From Rugalucina vietnamica (Eukaryota; Mollusca; Bivalvia; Lucinida; Lucinidae), in the NCBI GenBank assembly GCA_964017185.1, contig OZ024869.1, forward strand, positions 63,626,931 through 63,690,930: a DNA stretch of 64,000 nucleotides, written 5' to 3'. Below are positions 42,735-54,092 of this stretch, piece by piece. The notes under the pieces are model-generated. The model was not told the DNA's origin and did not search any database. It saw only the letters and a list, made by a program, of their open reading frames with translations. The position numbers and the translations under genes are program-made. Numbering within the stretch: position 1 is the stretch's first letter; each line of letters starts with the position of its first letter.

Positions 42735-42967
42735 GCCCAACTAGTTAAGCACAGCTATTCGACTCATAGGTGATTCAGGCAGAGTCAGCAGGTATGGATT
42801 CAGGTCAGTCACAATAGACCTGGTTTGAATCCCTGTCTCATATATTGAGTGACCAGGCAGATTAGGGCCTGAGCACTCGGCCAAGCAGGCACATAATTTG
42901 ACATCCGGGTTAATCTGCTCTGGTCGTCCGTGGTCAGCCCATTACGTCACTTGGGCAACAACAACAA
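42735..42967 (+). mobile_element. SINE with (CAA)n tail
   Basis: A degenerate tRNA-like head with B-box-like CTGGTTTGAATCCCTG (about 42822), a body GTGACCAGGCAGATTAGGGC, and a tail ending in five CAA units. The element at 42968 abuts this tail. Confidence 0.5.
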
Positions 42968-44300
42968 CACGGCTAACAAACCTTTAAATGCGTAACCGCC
43001 GGTTAAGAAAGAAAATCCGATTCACGCCCTTCCGGTTCCGCATATGAAGACCAAGAAAAGGTAAACAAAACATACACTACTAGGATCGATTGATGATTAT
43101 ATTTTAGTACAGAAATATATCGCTTATCTATGAATGCTATTTTGTCACTTATTTACTATTGTAACTCAGCAAAAAAGTAGCGCGCAAAATAATTTGATGG
43201 TCTTTGAGTTATTTATTCCCTTCTTCGAACCTGGTGTTCCAACAAGGCCAAAGTCGGCGAAATACAACTAAAAATTGGACAATTTGCTGGTAAATATCAA
43301 ATTTTAGTGATTGTTCCACGACAAATTTACAGATATGTATTAACTAAATTGCATCTGATGTATGTGCCAGTATTTCGTTGTGTTAGTGCCCGTCATTATC
43401 GATTTGAAGGGAAGGAAAAGATGGGTACGCATTTAATCATTAAAATATGAAGGATATATTTCAAGATACGTTTGAAAACCTCAACCTGTTCAAGTTATGG
43501 TATTTATTTCCCTGTAAAGCGTTTTGAAAGACATAAAACCAAGAAAAAACAAATTAAAGTATACAGAATGCTGTAAAATCGTCTTCATGAACAGGAATAT
43601 CATGCATGTGAACTATTGTATTACATGTATTTCATAGAAAGTTTGTATTATTTTATATCAAACATTTTCACTGCAAATATCACAAACACACCAAATGAGT
43701 AAGCAACTATTAAGAAAAGACGAGAGAATGTGACAACAATCTTCTGCAGCGTAAAACAATTAACAAAAACAAAAACTTTAATACAGGTGTTCTGTAATGA
43801 CTATATTGCTATCATTCTAATGATTAAATTCGTAACCAAAATGTCGACACAGCTTTTAACCACATATGCATAGAATGCATTGGCCAGAGGCAACGAAACT
43901 GTCACCAGACCTCACACAATGTTAAAATCATCTGCGCACTGTATTGCTTTCCGTTAATATGGACGCAATGAGCGGAAATCTAAAAATATCCCAGCTACTG
44001 ACCCACATTTTCGTCATGTACAATGCAATCCCAACATGTGTTTTGGGGTAGGGAATAAAAATCATGATTATAAAGAAACATTTCTGGAAATCCTTTGGGG
44101 TCCAAATATAGCAATGTCTAACTAATAAAATAGCATTGAGAGAATTATAATATTTGTCTTCGAATCGAAATATTTTACTCGGAAACACGAGCTGCAAAAG
44201 TTTGTTTACCTTTGTTGGTCATCTGATGCGAAACCGGAAGGACATGAATCGGATTTCTTTTCTTAACCGCGGTTACGCATTTAAAGGTTTGTTAGCCGTG
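42968..44300. mobile_element. 1.33-kb element with about 100-bp inverted arms upstream of MIOS
   Basis: The left arm starts CACGGCTAACAAACCTTTAA (42968) and is inverted in the right arm ending AAAGGTTTGTTAGCCGTG (44300). The arms match for about 100 bp, through TAACCGCGGTTA, ATCCGATTCA and the ETS-like CTTCCGG, to GGTAAACAAA. AACAA flanks both sides but is ambiguous beside the (CAA)n tail. The 1.1-kb interior has no recognised ORF. Confidence 0.65.
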
Positions 44301-44793
44301 AACAAATCAAGATATTGTAAAGACAATGCTCTTGTTGTCCATCCATCAGTCCATCACGTCACATGGACATCAGCATATCCCTATTCTGGTATACATCTGA
44401 TCTGAATGTCTGTCAGTCTGTCCCTCATGTAACTAGTGTCGACACCCCATATACTACGGTTACACTCACTCAGATTCATCCTTGAATATGTGATGTCAGG
44501 AACCATTCCAGAAATGATTTCAAATCAATGAAACATCCCCATGCTCCTTAATTTTGTCAGCAATATCGTCTCATCTTGGATCTGAGATATCATGCAAATA
44601 TTTCAAAACTTTCATGACTTTATATATATAGTCCCAGAATGCTATTGTTTTGAATTGTGGTAGAGTTAGAAGAATAAGCTTCACCAATTTTAAAATTAAG
44701 AAGTACACAAAGAACCAATCAGTCACTTTGGCTAAACTGTGTTCTCTTTGAAATGTCTGTTCATTGTTCAAGGAAGATAATCTTTGTTTTCAG

Positions 44794-45203
44794 CTTCACT
44801 GAGAGTTCAGTATGAAGGTTGCCTGGTCAGTGACAGAGAAGGATAAATTCCTGACCTACAGCAGCAATAATATCAACCTCTATCAAACCCGACCAACTGC
44901 TGGCAAAGATGTAGCCAAAGGTAACTGTAACCATATTGTGCAGTGGCAGATTTAGGGGTTCGAGGGGTTTGCTCAACCCCCATCTGCAACCAAATTATTT
45001 TGGTTTTATGTGGAAAATAAAGAAAAAATGAGGTAAAATTAAGACACATCATCACACATGGGCTGCATCCCTTTGAGGGGAGGGGGTACTCCCATATAAA
45101 AAGTGTATTTTGTGTATTTGCCATCATGTGTAAAATACAAGGGTCTTTTAGAACTGATCAAACTGAAAAATGTTTAGTTGGTGCTTTCTGAGCATTGTGA
45201 AAG

Positions 45204-45245
<42 letters not shown>

Positions 45246-48200
45246 CTTGGTCTGGGTGACTGGAAGTTTTTAGACTTCAGATTTTATACAGGTGAAACAT
45301 GCATCATGGTGACTTTCAATCTTTTTGTTTTGCTGCTTTCAGGAAACATAAGCCTATCAGAGGACACACTAGCCATTCCCTATGGCTCATTGAATGATTT
45401 ACCACTGTTTAAGGTAAGATAAATCATATTCAGCCACCTAGAATCAAAATGGCAATTCAGACCTAAACCTGCTGGTGGCCTAGTGGTAGAGTGTAGGACT
45501 GAATTGAGAGGTCTTAATTTTGCAATGTACTTCCGCTGGAATGTGTCCTTGAGCAACGCACATTTACATCTCAAAGTACTTCTACTATTCAGAAAATATT
45601 GGTTCCTTCACGGCATTGTATAAAAATTGTTGACTGGATCATAAAGCAATAACTCAACTAATCCTACATATAGGTAGTTAGCCACCTAATATGAAAAACA
45701 GCTTAAAACAGAATCAGAAAAGTTTACTGGTGAAACATCAAATTGACAATACCACACCAGGGGGATGGGGCTTGACCGGAGAAGATTAGTCCCCAGCTCT
45801 CACCTTGTAAACATCTTTTATCATCAGTGTATTTGTGCTGTTCTAGAATATCTTTTGAAGAAATGGTGGCCACTTGACTACCTTTACAGAAATCAACATA
45901 ATCTTGGTACACTGAAAAATGAAGACAAATTTTAAACCCCAAACAAGTATGAAATGAATTCCTCTTATGTCACAGTTCTGTTACAACTTTCTATGACAGT
46001 TATTCTAGCAAAATATTTTTATGCTGAAACCAGCTTAACTTCTTTGGTCTATTTTTAGAATCTTGCTTGGTACCCAGCAGGTAATTCAGAGCATTTAGTA
46101 GCAGTGGTACAAGCCAATGGTAAAATCCTTCTTTCAAAGTGAGTATCAATAGAACTTATCAGGTAGCAACAATTATGTCCCCCCAACCGAAGGTGGTGGA
46201 CATATTGTTTTTGGTGTGGATCCCGTCGGCGTCGGCATACGCGTCGGCATACGCATCTGCGTAGCTTCTTTCCGACGCGATATCTTTTGAACCAGTGGAT
46301 GGATTTTGACCAAACTTGCATAGATACATGGTTGGGAGGGGAAAAGAGTTGATTAGATTTTGGTGACCTTTCCCTCATTTTCAAGGTCACCAGCCCATGA
46401 AAACTGATCAAATTAGATTTTCCGATGCGATATCTTCTGAAAAAATAAATGGATTTTGACCAAACTTGCACAAGAGCATTGTTGGGAGGAGGCTCAGAGT
46501 TGATTAGATTTTGGTGACCTTGACCTAATTTTCAAGGTCACAAGTCCATAAAAAATGTTGAAATTAGTCTTTCAAACGCAATATCTTGTAAACCAATTGA
46601 TGGATTTTGACCAAACTTCCACAGAAGCATTGTTGCGAGAAGGCACAGAGTTGATTAGATTTTGGTGACCTTGACCTAATTTTCAAGGTTGTGAGTCCAT
46701 AAAAGCTGTTGAAATTAGTATTTCCAACGCAATATCTTGTAAACCAATCGATGGATTTTGACCAAACTTGCACAGAAGCATTGTTGGGCGGAGGCTCAGA
46801 GTTGGTTAGATTTTGATGACCTTGACCTAATTTTCAAGGTCACGAGTCCATAAAAACTGTTGAAATTAGTTTTTCCGATACGATATCTTGTAAACTAATT
46901 GATGGATTTTGACCAAACTTACAGAGAAGCATTGTTGGGAGGAGGCTCGATAAGATTTTGGTGACCTTGACCTAATTTCCAAGGTCACTAGTTCATAACT
47001 GTTGAAATTAGTCTTTTGGACGCGATAACTTGTAAACCAAATGATGGATTTTAACGGTTCAGAGTTGATAAGACTTTGGTGATCGTGACCTAATTTTAGA
47101 CAGGGTCCAAAACAAGTTTAAACTGCCACACCATACAGAACAAGATGGGCATGGTGTCTTCCATAGAAAAACTTCATATCACAAGGTTTCTACACTTCAA
47201 TTACTAAACGGTTGGGGGGACATAGTTTTCCTCAGAAAACACTATTTTAATTGAAATTGAAATGTATTTCTGCACTTGCAGTAAATGCTTCCTCTCTCTA
47301 GGAGTAATTTTTAGCTTGACTGCACGAAGTGCATAGAGCTATTGCAGTCACCCGGGTCGTCCACGTTCCCGTGCGCGTTCCCGTTTGCATCACACTTGCG
47401 TTAAAGTTTTCTAGAAGTCCATATCTTGACAACCACTCATCAGAAAGCATTCATACTTGGACCATAGATACCCTGTAGGGTTAGCTTTCATTCCATGGCA
47501 TCGGGCCCCTGGGTCCAGGCCAGGGGGTGGGGCTGGAGGTTAAAATCTAGAACACCTTCAAAAATGGCAATTCTTGTGTTAAAGTTTTCTAGAAGTCTAT
47601 ATCTTGACAACCACTCATCAGAAAGCATTGATACTTTGGCCATTGACACCCTGTAGGGTCGGCTTTCATTCCATGGCATCAGATCCCTGGGTCCATGCCA
47701 GGGGATGGGGCTAGAGGTTAAAATCTAGAACACCATTAATAATAATGGCTTTTCTGTAATATAGTATTGTAGAAGTTTATATCTTGAAAACTTTTTATCA
47801 GAGGGCTTTCATACTCGGACCATAGGTACCCTGTAGGGTTGAGTTTCATTTCATGGCATCGGATCTCTGGGTCCATGCCTGGGGGGTGGGGCTAGAGGTT
47901 AAAAACTAGAACACTGTAAAAAAAAAGATGTACTGCTGTATACATGTAACTTTTACAAGGAGTCCATATCTTGACAACAACTTATCATAAAGTATTCATA
48001 CTTCATGCACTTTAGGTTCCATGATATCGGACCTCTGGGTCGGAGTCAGGGGGGCGGGGCTAGAGGTCAAAATCTAGAACTCCCTATATTTTTTTTTCTT
48101 TTCATTTCTTAATAGAAACAACATATGAAGATGGTTCGTCATTCATCATTGACTTTGTGACACTGACTTGTGTGTCATGACGGTAAGGGTCGGTTGACCT

Positions 48201-51200
48201 ACTTTCCATGGTTCAGTGATTTTGCCTTATATCTTGACACTCAATTAGTATATTTTCATACTTTTTTCAGATTATGAGTGAGTACGACCAGGCCTTTGAC
48301 CCCAATATACTTATATGTGACCTAATTTCACGGTTCAGTGATTTTGCCTTTTATCTTGACACTCAATTAGTATATTTTCATACTTTATTCAGATTATGAG
48401 TGAGTATGACCAGACCTTTGACCCCAATATACTTATAAGTCACTGTGACCTAATTTCACGGTTCAGTGATTTTGCCTTATATCTTGACACTCAATTAGTA
48501 TATTTTCATACTTTTTTCAGATTATGAGTGAGTATGACCAGACCTTTGACCCCAATATACTTATAGGTCACTGTGACCTAATTTCACGGTTTAGTGACTT
48601 TGCCCTATATCTCGGTACTCAAATGGTTTATGAACAAACTTCTCTCAAAGTATGTTTGCGTATGACACGACCTTTGACCCTGAAATAGTCCTAGGTTACT
48701 GTGACCTAATTTCACGGTTCAGTAATTTTGCCTTATATCTTGACACTCAATTAGTATATTTTCATACTTTTTTTCAGATTATGAGTGAGTATGACCAGAC
48801 CTTTGACCCCAATATAGTTATAGGTCACTGTGACCTAATTTCACGGTTCAGTGACTTTGCCTTATATCTCGGCACTCAAATGGTTTATGAACAAACTTCT
48901 TTCACACTACGAGGGATTATCAAAAATTACGTGGACTTTTCCCATAACTTGACAACGGTTTAGGCAAACATATTCAAATTTCAGCTGACGACAAACTTGC
49001 TTAACTCCACTAGATCCTGAAAGTTTGGTTAATCTAAAATGTTTTATTAGCAGTTGGTGATGTTTTTTCTTACCCAACCCTCCCCATCACGGAGCACGTC
49101 AGAAATGACGTTAAGTTTGGCACTGCAGTATCGCATTTCTTTTGCGTTTTCTTCAAAACGGTTTTGCAGATCAAAGCCAAACCTGCCATGTGTCTTAATG
49201 AATGCATAAAAAAACAATTTATGCTTGCTCAAAAATTATGGTGGACCTGTTGTGCACCTACGCTGTTTTGCTGAGGCATACATGGTTGATTTTTTTCATA
49301 ATGTTTAAGCGATTTCTGAATTTCATGCAACACAGATCAACCGGCAATATTGTACAATTCCCATTTGAAACTAATCCTAATTTCTTATTTGCCGGTATAA
49401 CTTCAAGGTCCTTCGATAAAGCATTAGAAATGAAACATTGCGTGCACGTTTGAACAAATAGGACCCAAATAAATATCGAAATTCATATCAGTCATTTAAA
49501 ATGTTCTAATGCCTAAATCATAATGTTAAAAGTCAGCATCCTTATGCCCAGTCCAAATTTATTCTCAAATCAAGGCAATACATTAAAACCTTTATACAGA
49601 TATGTGATATAAACCATGCTCCAATAGTCAAACAATCTTTTAACATAGTTTGAGCAGTAAAACTGTAAAAATCAGTAGCCCTGAAAAGCACATTTTGTGG
49701 TTCAAAACCAGTGTTTTTGCGGCGACGTCACTGATGTCATCGGAGTGCTCCATGGTGGCGTAAGTGGGTGTTTTCATTTCACAAGAATTTTGTAATGAAT
49801 GAAGGGATTGTGATGAAATTTTGCATACTGCTGCATATTACATGGGTCCATGTGTATTGAAAGTTTTAGTGGAATCGAGTCATTAAATCATAAGTTATAA
49901 GAAAAGTCCACGTAATTTTTGATAATCCCACGTATGTTTGCGTATGACAAGACCTTTGACCCTAAAGTAGTCCTAGGTCAATATGACCTAATTTTACGGT
50001 TCATTGATTTCCCTTTATATCTCGGCACTCAATTGGTATATGAACATACTTCTTTCACAATATGTTTGCGTATGACAAGACCTTTGACCGTAAAGTATTC
50101 CTGGGTCACTGTGACCTAATTTCATGGTTCAGTGATTTTGCCTTATATCTCGACACTCAGTTGGTATTTTTTCATACTTCTTTCTGATTATGAATGAGTA
50201 TGACCAGACCTTTAACCCAAACATACTTATAGGTCACTATGACCTAATTTCATGGTTCAGTGATTTTGCTTTATATCTCAACACTGAATGGGTATATGAT
50301 CATATTTCTTTCACATTATGAGTAAGTATCACTAGACCTTTGACCCTGAAATACTTATAGGTCAGTGTGACCTTATTTCACGGTTCAGTGATTTTGCGTT
50401 GTGTCTTGGCACTCAGTTGGTATATGAACACACTTCTTTCACAATATGAAGGAGACTTTTAAATCTTAGGTAGTTATAGTTAACTTTCATGGTTCAGTGG
50501 TCGGATTTGGCCTTATGTTTGACAAAGGTCAGAAGCAGTCGAGCACGCTGTCCTGCGACAGCTCTTATTCATATTGTTAGTTTTACTAAAACAGCTTACT
50601 ATGAGGAATATTTATCTAATGAATGCTTAATTGATGGAAACAGACATATAATCCAAAGCTGCAAACATGTAAATTTACAGTAATTGATGAAAACACTAAC
50701 GCTTATAACAACTGAAACTTTGTCATGATTTATTTTCAGTTTTGGTGAGAAGTCTGACAGTGATCTAGCTGGAAAAGAGTTTGGTATGTACCAAAAATTG
50801 CTATTGAAACTGTTGACAGTTATCTCAGAAGATTTATCTTTAATGTATGATTAAATAATTTATTATATAACCGTAATATAGTTTAAGCAGTCTAGTTTTT
50901 ATCGCACCTGCTCATAGCAGGGTGTGATATAGGAGTTCAAATTTTCATCCGTCCTTTCGTTCGTCCTTCCGTCAACATTTACGTCGAAGTTTGGTTTTCT
51001 CGACATCAGTGATAGTTGCGAGTCTGAAACCTTGCATAGTAATTGTCCTTGACTAACCTTCAAGCACGTACCTTGACCCGCTGACCTTGACCTATATTTC
51101 ACGGTCCACTGACTTTGAAAATTTTTACGTCGAAGTTTGGTTTTCTCTACATCAGTGATAGCTGCGAGTCTGAAACCTTGCATAGTAATTGTCCTTGACA

Positions 51201-52554
51201 TACCCTTCAAGCATGCACCTTGACCTGCTGACCTTGACCTATATTTCACGGTCCACTGACTTTGAAAATTTTTACGTCGAAGTTTGGTTTTCTCTACATC
51301 AGTGATAGCTGCGAGTCTGAAACCTTGCATAGTAATTGTCCTTGACATACCCTTCAAGCATGCACCTTGACCTGCTGACCTTGACCTATATTTCACGGTC
51401 CACTGACTTTGAAAATTTTTACTTCGAAGTTTGGTTTTCTCTACATCAGTGATAGCTGCGAGTCTGAAACCTTGCATAGTAATTGTCCTTGACATACCCT
51501 TCAAGCACGCACCGTGACCCGCTGACCTTGACGTATATTTCACAGTCTACTGACTTTGAAATTTTTTACATCAAAGTTTGGTTTTCTCGACATCAGTGAT
51601 AGCTGCGAGGTTGAAACCTTGCATAGTAATTGTCCTTGACATACCATTTAAGCACGCACCTTGACCCGCTGACCTTGACGTATATTTCACGGTCCATTGA
51701 CTTTGTTAATTTTTACGTTGAAGTTTGCTGTTCTCTGCATCAGTGATAGCTGCGAGTGTGAAACCTTGCATAGTAACTGTCCTTGACATACCCTTCAAGC
51801 AGGCAGCTTGACCTGCTGACCTTGACCTATATTTCATGGTCCAATGAGTTTGTTAATTTTTATGTCGAAGTTTGTGTTTACCTGCATCAGTGATAGCTGG
51901 GAGTGTGAAATCTTGCATAGTAAATGTCCTTCACATACCCTTTCAGAACACACCTTAATCTGGTGCCCTCGACCTATATTTCACGTTTTAAGTTATTTTG
52001 CCCAATGCAGGTGCGATATCGACCTCCGTGGCGTTCTTGTTCTACAGATAAAGCTAAAATTGTAAACACAGAACATAGTCTGGTCAAGAAACATCAGACT
52101 CAAATCAGACTCTTACATTACGGAAACTTACCCATGCAATAAACAGAGATTTTTTGAGTTTTAAAAATTGAAAAATTTTCAGCTGAGAAATTTTGATATT
52201 TTTCTTATTCTTGCCCCAAACATAGATTGTGGGTACACGTTAGAACCGCCTTGCCGAGGCGGTTTTAACAAGTACCCACAATCTATGTTTTGGAGCAAAT
52301 ATAAGAAAAATAGGTATGCCCCTGCATACCCCAGTTTTACTACATAAAAATGGGGTTCAAGGGGGTGTACATTTCACAGTCATGTTTTTCTGATGAAACA
52401 TAATTTAATTCATACTCATACTCTTATTTGCTTAAATGATGCATATTTTTATTTGTATGGAAATTTTTATTTCATTCACCATCAATGTATTTCAGTTCCA
52501 AAACATCTACGTCACTGCTGCTATCTAGCTTGGAACAAAGTCCATAGCAATCTG
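44794..52554 (+). CDS. MIOS: MIOS (GATOR2 subunit), first five coding exons, gene continues off the window
   Basis: MIOS is a WD40-repeat core subunit of GATOR2 (with WDR24, WDR59, SEH1L and SEC13), which relieves GATOR1 inhibition and lets amino acids activate mTORC1 at the lysosome. Coding segments: 44812-44920, 45343-45413, 46059-46138, 50740-50783, 52496-52554. Together they give 121 residues with every split codon matching. Conserved points are LAWYPAGNSEHLVAVVQANG, the F-D-L-GKEF block, and VPKHLRHCCYLAWN. These cover the first blades of the N-terminal propeller. The full protein is about 850-900 residues in vertebrates. A TGA in frame at 44800, twelve bases before the ATG, supports the start. 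The acceptor TTGTTTTCAG ends at 44793, so a non-coding 5' exon lies upstream. Confidence 0.9.
44812..44920 (+). CDS. MIOS: MIOS coding exon 1
   Basis: From ATG 44812: MKVAWSVTEKDKFLTYSSNN then INLYQTRPTAGKDVAK, donor GTAACT, ends phase 1. The exon begins at about 44794 with 18 untranslated bases. The W-x(6)-KF-TYSSNNINLYQ spacing fits the first propeller strands of MIOS. Confidence 0.87.
45206..45240 (+). repeat. Poly(A) tract
   Basis: About 35 consecutive A bases in MIOS intron 1. Confidence 0.9.
45343..45413 (+). CDS. MIOS: MIOS coding exon 2
   Basis: 71 nt, acceptor TGCTTTCAG, donor GTAAGA. It completes a Gly codon, then encodes NISLSEDTLAIPYGSLNDLP and LFK; ends phase 0. It follows an A-run at 45206-45240. 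Confidence 0.87.
45466..45580 (+). mobile_element. tRNA-derived SINE fragment
   Basis: GGTGGCCTAGTGGTAGAGTG is an A-box-bearing tRNA head. TGTGTCCTTGAGCAACGCAC matches the body of the SINE at 54692. The B box is eroded. Confidence 0.55.
46059..46138 (+). CDS. MIOS: MIOS coding exon 3
   Basis: 80 nt, acceptor ATTTTTAG, donor GTGAGT. Encodes NLAWYPAGNSEHLVAVVQAN and GKILLS, ends phase 2. The AWY-x-L-AV-QANG pattern is the best single match to MIOS. Confidence 0.9.
46174..47224 (+). mobile_element. Tandem-cored element, ATGTCCCCCCAACCG family
   Basis: 5' hairpin TGTCCCCCCAACC / GGTGGTGGACA, leader CGTCGGCGTCGGCATACGCG, then about five to six units of roughly 150 bp with GATGGATTTTGACCAAACTT, AGAGTTGATTAGATTTTGGT and GTGACCTTGACCTAATTTTC. 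The right end CGGTTGGGGGGACAT is inverted to the left. Units carry inverted pairs TGACCTTGA / TCAAGGTCA. It is located in MIOS intron 3. Confidence 0.8.
47306..48110 (+). mobile_element. Tandem-cored element, TAGCTTGACTGCAC family
   Basis: The hairpin TGCAC-GAA-GTGCA lies inside AGCT...AGCT (about 47312-47342), followed by GTCGTCCACGTTCCCGTGCG. About four units of 170-190 bp with TATCTTGACAACCACTCATC, CCCTGTAGGGT and GGGGTGGGGCTAGAGGT follow; these resemble the core at 1240-2430. A clear inverted right end was not found. Confidence 0.6.
48120..50470 (+). repeat. 123-bp-type tandem array in MIOS intron 3
   Basis: About ten units, each with AGTGAGTATGACCAGACCTT, TGACCCCAATATACTTATAG, TCACTGTGACCTAATTTCAC and GGTTCAGTGATTTTGCCTTA. 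Unit length varies around 120 bp. A TIR element (48908-49934) interrupts it. Terminal hairpins like those of the other tandem-cored elements were not found. Confidence 0.75.
48908..49934. mobile_element. 1.03-kb mariner-type TIR element
   Basis: Ends TACGAGGGATTATCAAAAAT and ATTTTTGATAATCCCACGTA are inverted; the match continues through TACGTGGACTTTTC for about 34 bp. TA borders both sides, and the interrupted tandem unit rejoins cleanly. The interior has only a short minus-strand frame (49047-49232) with no recognised transposase motif. The CGAGGG start is shared with the inner element at 36561. Confidence 0.8.
50740..50783 (+). CDS. MIOS: MIOS coding exon 4 (44-nt microexon)
   Basis: One base completes Asn, then FGEKSDSDLAGKEF and one base of the next Val; acceptor TTATTTTCAG, donor GTATGT. 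DLAGKEF matches the family. It is separated from exon 3 by 4.6 kb of repeats. Confidence 0.88.
50896..52045 (+). mobile_element. Tandem-cored element, ATCGCACCTGC family, copy 2
   Basis: Same hairpin and leader as at 5601 (ATCGCACCTGC, CATCCGTCCTTTCGTTCG), about seven units of 125-160 bp, and the right end GCAGGTGCGATATCGACCTC. The long minus-strand ORF at 50899-51543 repeats MSRTITMQGFRLAAI and is a by-product of unit length, not a gene. It is located in MIOS intron 4. Confidence 0.8.
52190..52330. mobile_element. Hairpin MITE with ACCCACAATCTATG loop region
   Basis: TATTTTTCTTATTCTTGCCC and its approximate inverse (GAGCAAATATAAGAAAAATA) flank CATAGATTGTGGGTAC and GTACCCACAATCTATG. The tip is AACCGCCTTGCCGAGGCGGTT. 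Part of the same family is at about 28015-28090. Confidence 0.7.
52496..52554 (+). CDS. MIOS: MIOS coding exon 5
   Basis: 59 nt, acceptor GTATTTCAG, donor GTGAGT. Encodes the rest of Val then PKHLRHCCYLAWNKVHSNL, ends phase 0. VPKH-R-C-LAWN is conserved. No further MIOS exon was recognised in the remaining 11.4 kb. Confidence 0.9.
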
Positions 52555-52559
52555 GTGAG

Positions 52560-53335
52560 TGGATGAATTCCAAAAATAGCCTGGTAGCCAGAAAAATTGT
52601 TTTTAGTTGTACGTTAGAATAAGTTATCATTACAAGTTTCTGGAATGGACAGTTCTGTACTGTACTGAGTGTCCTTGTTTGGCATACAGTAGGTTTCAGA
52701 ATAAAAGTAACGTAATCTCCTTGTGTATAATGGAATTAGCTGTCATTTTTGTTGTATTCTTAATTGGATGTTAGAGCTCCGTGTAAACCAGGCCATTATA
52801 CAGTTACGTTTTTTTCGATATCAGAAAATTGGTTGGATACAGTCTAGTACGGTGACCTATAATTGGTTTGATTAAATCAAAATAAAAAAACCTGTACTTT
52901 TAAATTGAATCATTCAACTTCAATTATAAAAAAGGCTGTCAAATAAAACATGTAATTTTAGATTGGATCAGTCAACATCAATTAACATGACAACTGTTTA
53001 CATGTACATCATTATATAATACATGTAGTATGTTACAGTAAGAGCCATATAGGTTCTAATAGAAAACATAGTTTCATGTTGAAATTTTTAGGACTGAGTC
53101 AAGCCCTCATGTGAATGGGCACTTTGTCCTTGTTTCTATGAGAGGCAGTAATAAGCATCTGATTTTCTTCCCCAAAGCATATGGGCACTTACTCTGCACT
53201 TTATTTCTTGAAAATCAGCCCCAATGAGAGCTTAGAAATGAGTATTTTTTTACCCTAAATTGACAGAAAATTTCCCAAATGTGGGTTGACCACCATGATA
53301 TTTGCATGGAGGTTGAAGAATGAATTTTGTAAATG
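52560..53335. other. MIOS intron sequence, no feature recognised
   Basis: AT-rich, with a duplicated ATTGAATCATTCAACTTCAA-like segment (about 52900 and 52962). No exon for the next WD40 blade was found. Confidence 0.5.
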
Positions 53336-54092
53336 AGCCGCGACGCGAGAAAAACAGCTTTTTGCATGTGCGAAAACAGAGGCGCAGATCAGCTTTGCTA
53401 ATCATTTTATGTGCATGCTTCCAATTAAAATTTTACATACAGGGCAAAACATACCATGGACACATAGTCTGAAATCTAATTTCTAGAGCCTCTGATAATT
53501 GACTTTCATACTTGGTTATACCACTCAACTGAAATCCTATCACACATTTGATAATTTCTTGGCATTTTAATGTGAAAAGATATTTGACCCTTAGTAGTTC
53601 AAACTTGTTACAAACATAAATAAATACTGATAGTAGAATCTGCAGGCGGTTTGTGGTGGAAGAAAGCCTATCTTCCAGGTTTCAGGCCAGGTCTGATGCA
53701 AACCCTGCTGTTCAGCCACAGAAAATGGCTAGAGGCTTGAAAATTCGAATTTGGGTTAAAGGGATTGCACCATCTGTTAAGCAAACAGAAGAACAGATAA
53801 GGTGCATGTTTGATGATATTTGATGAGAACTAAGATTTTGTCAGTTCTTCATAAAAATCTATCTTGTGGGTGCTCATTAGAATCACCTCGGCCAGGCGAT
53901 TCTAATGAGCACCCACAACATAGGTTTTTATGAGGAAATCAGCAAAATCATCTCTTAATCATCATCAAATATCAACAATTATGAACCTTATCTGTTCTTC
54001 TGAGCAAATACAAAGGTGCTGATCAGCTTCGTGAAAACTGACCTGTGCTTTTGTTTTCACATATTTTCAAAGCAGATTTTCCCATGACAGCT
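53336..54092. mobile_element. Degenerate M1 MITE (copy 6) with nested hairpin element
   Basis: GAGCCGCGACGCGAGAAAAA (53336) and the parts at 53650-53785 and 54002-54092 (GGTGCTGATCAGCTTCGTGA, ending CCCATGACAGCTC) are broken M1 sequence. The segment 53787-54001 is a separate near-perfect palindrome: AGAAGAACAGATAAGG and CCTTATCTGTTCTTCT at its edges, GTGGGTGCTCATTAGAATC and its inverse near the tip. Confidence 0.65.

Noticed and set aside
50899..51543. 214-residue minus-strand ORF
   Set aside because: It is a read-through of tandem units in the ATCGCACCTGC-family element; the repeated peptide reflects unit length only.
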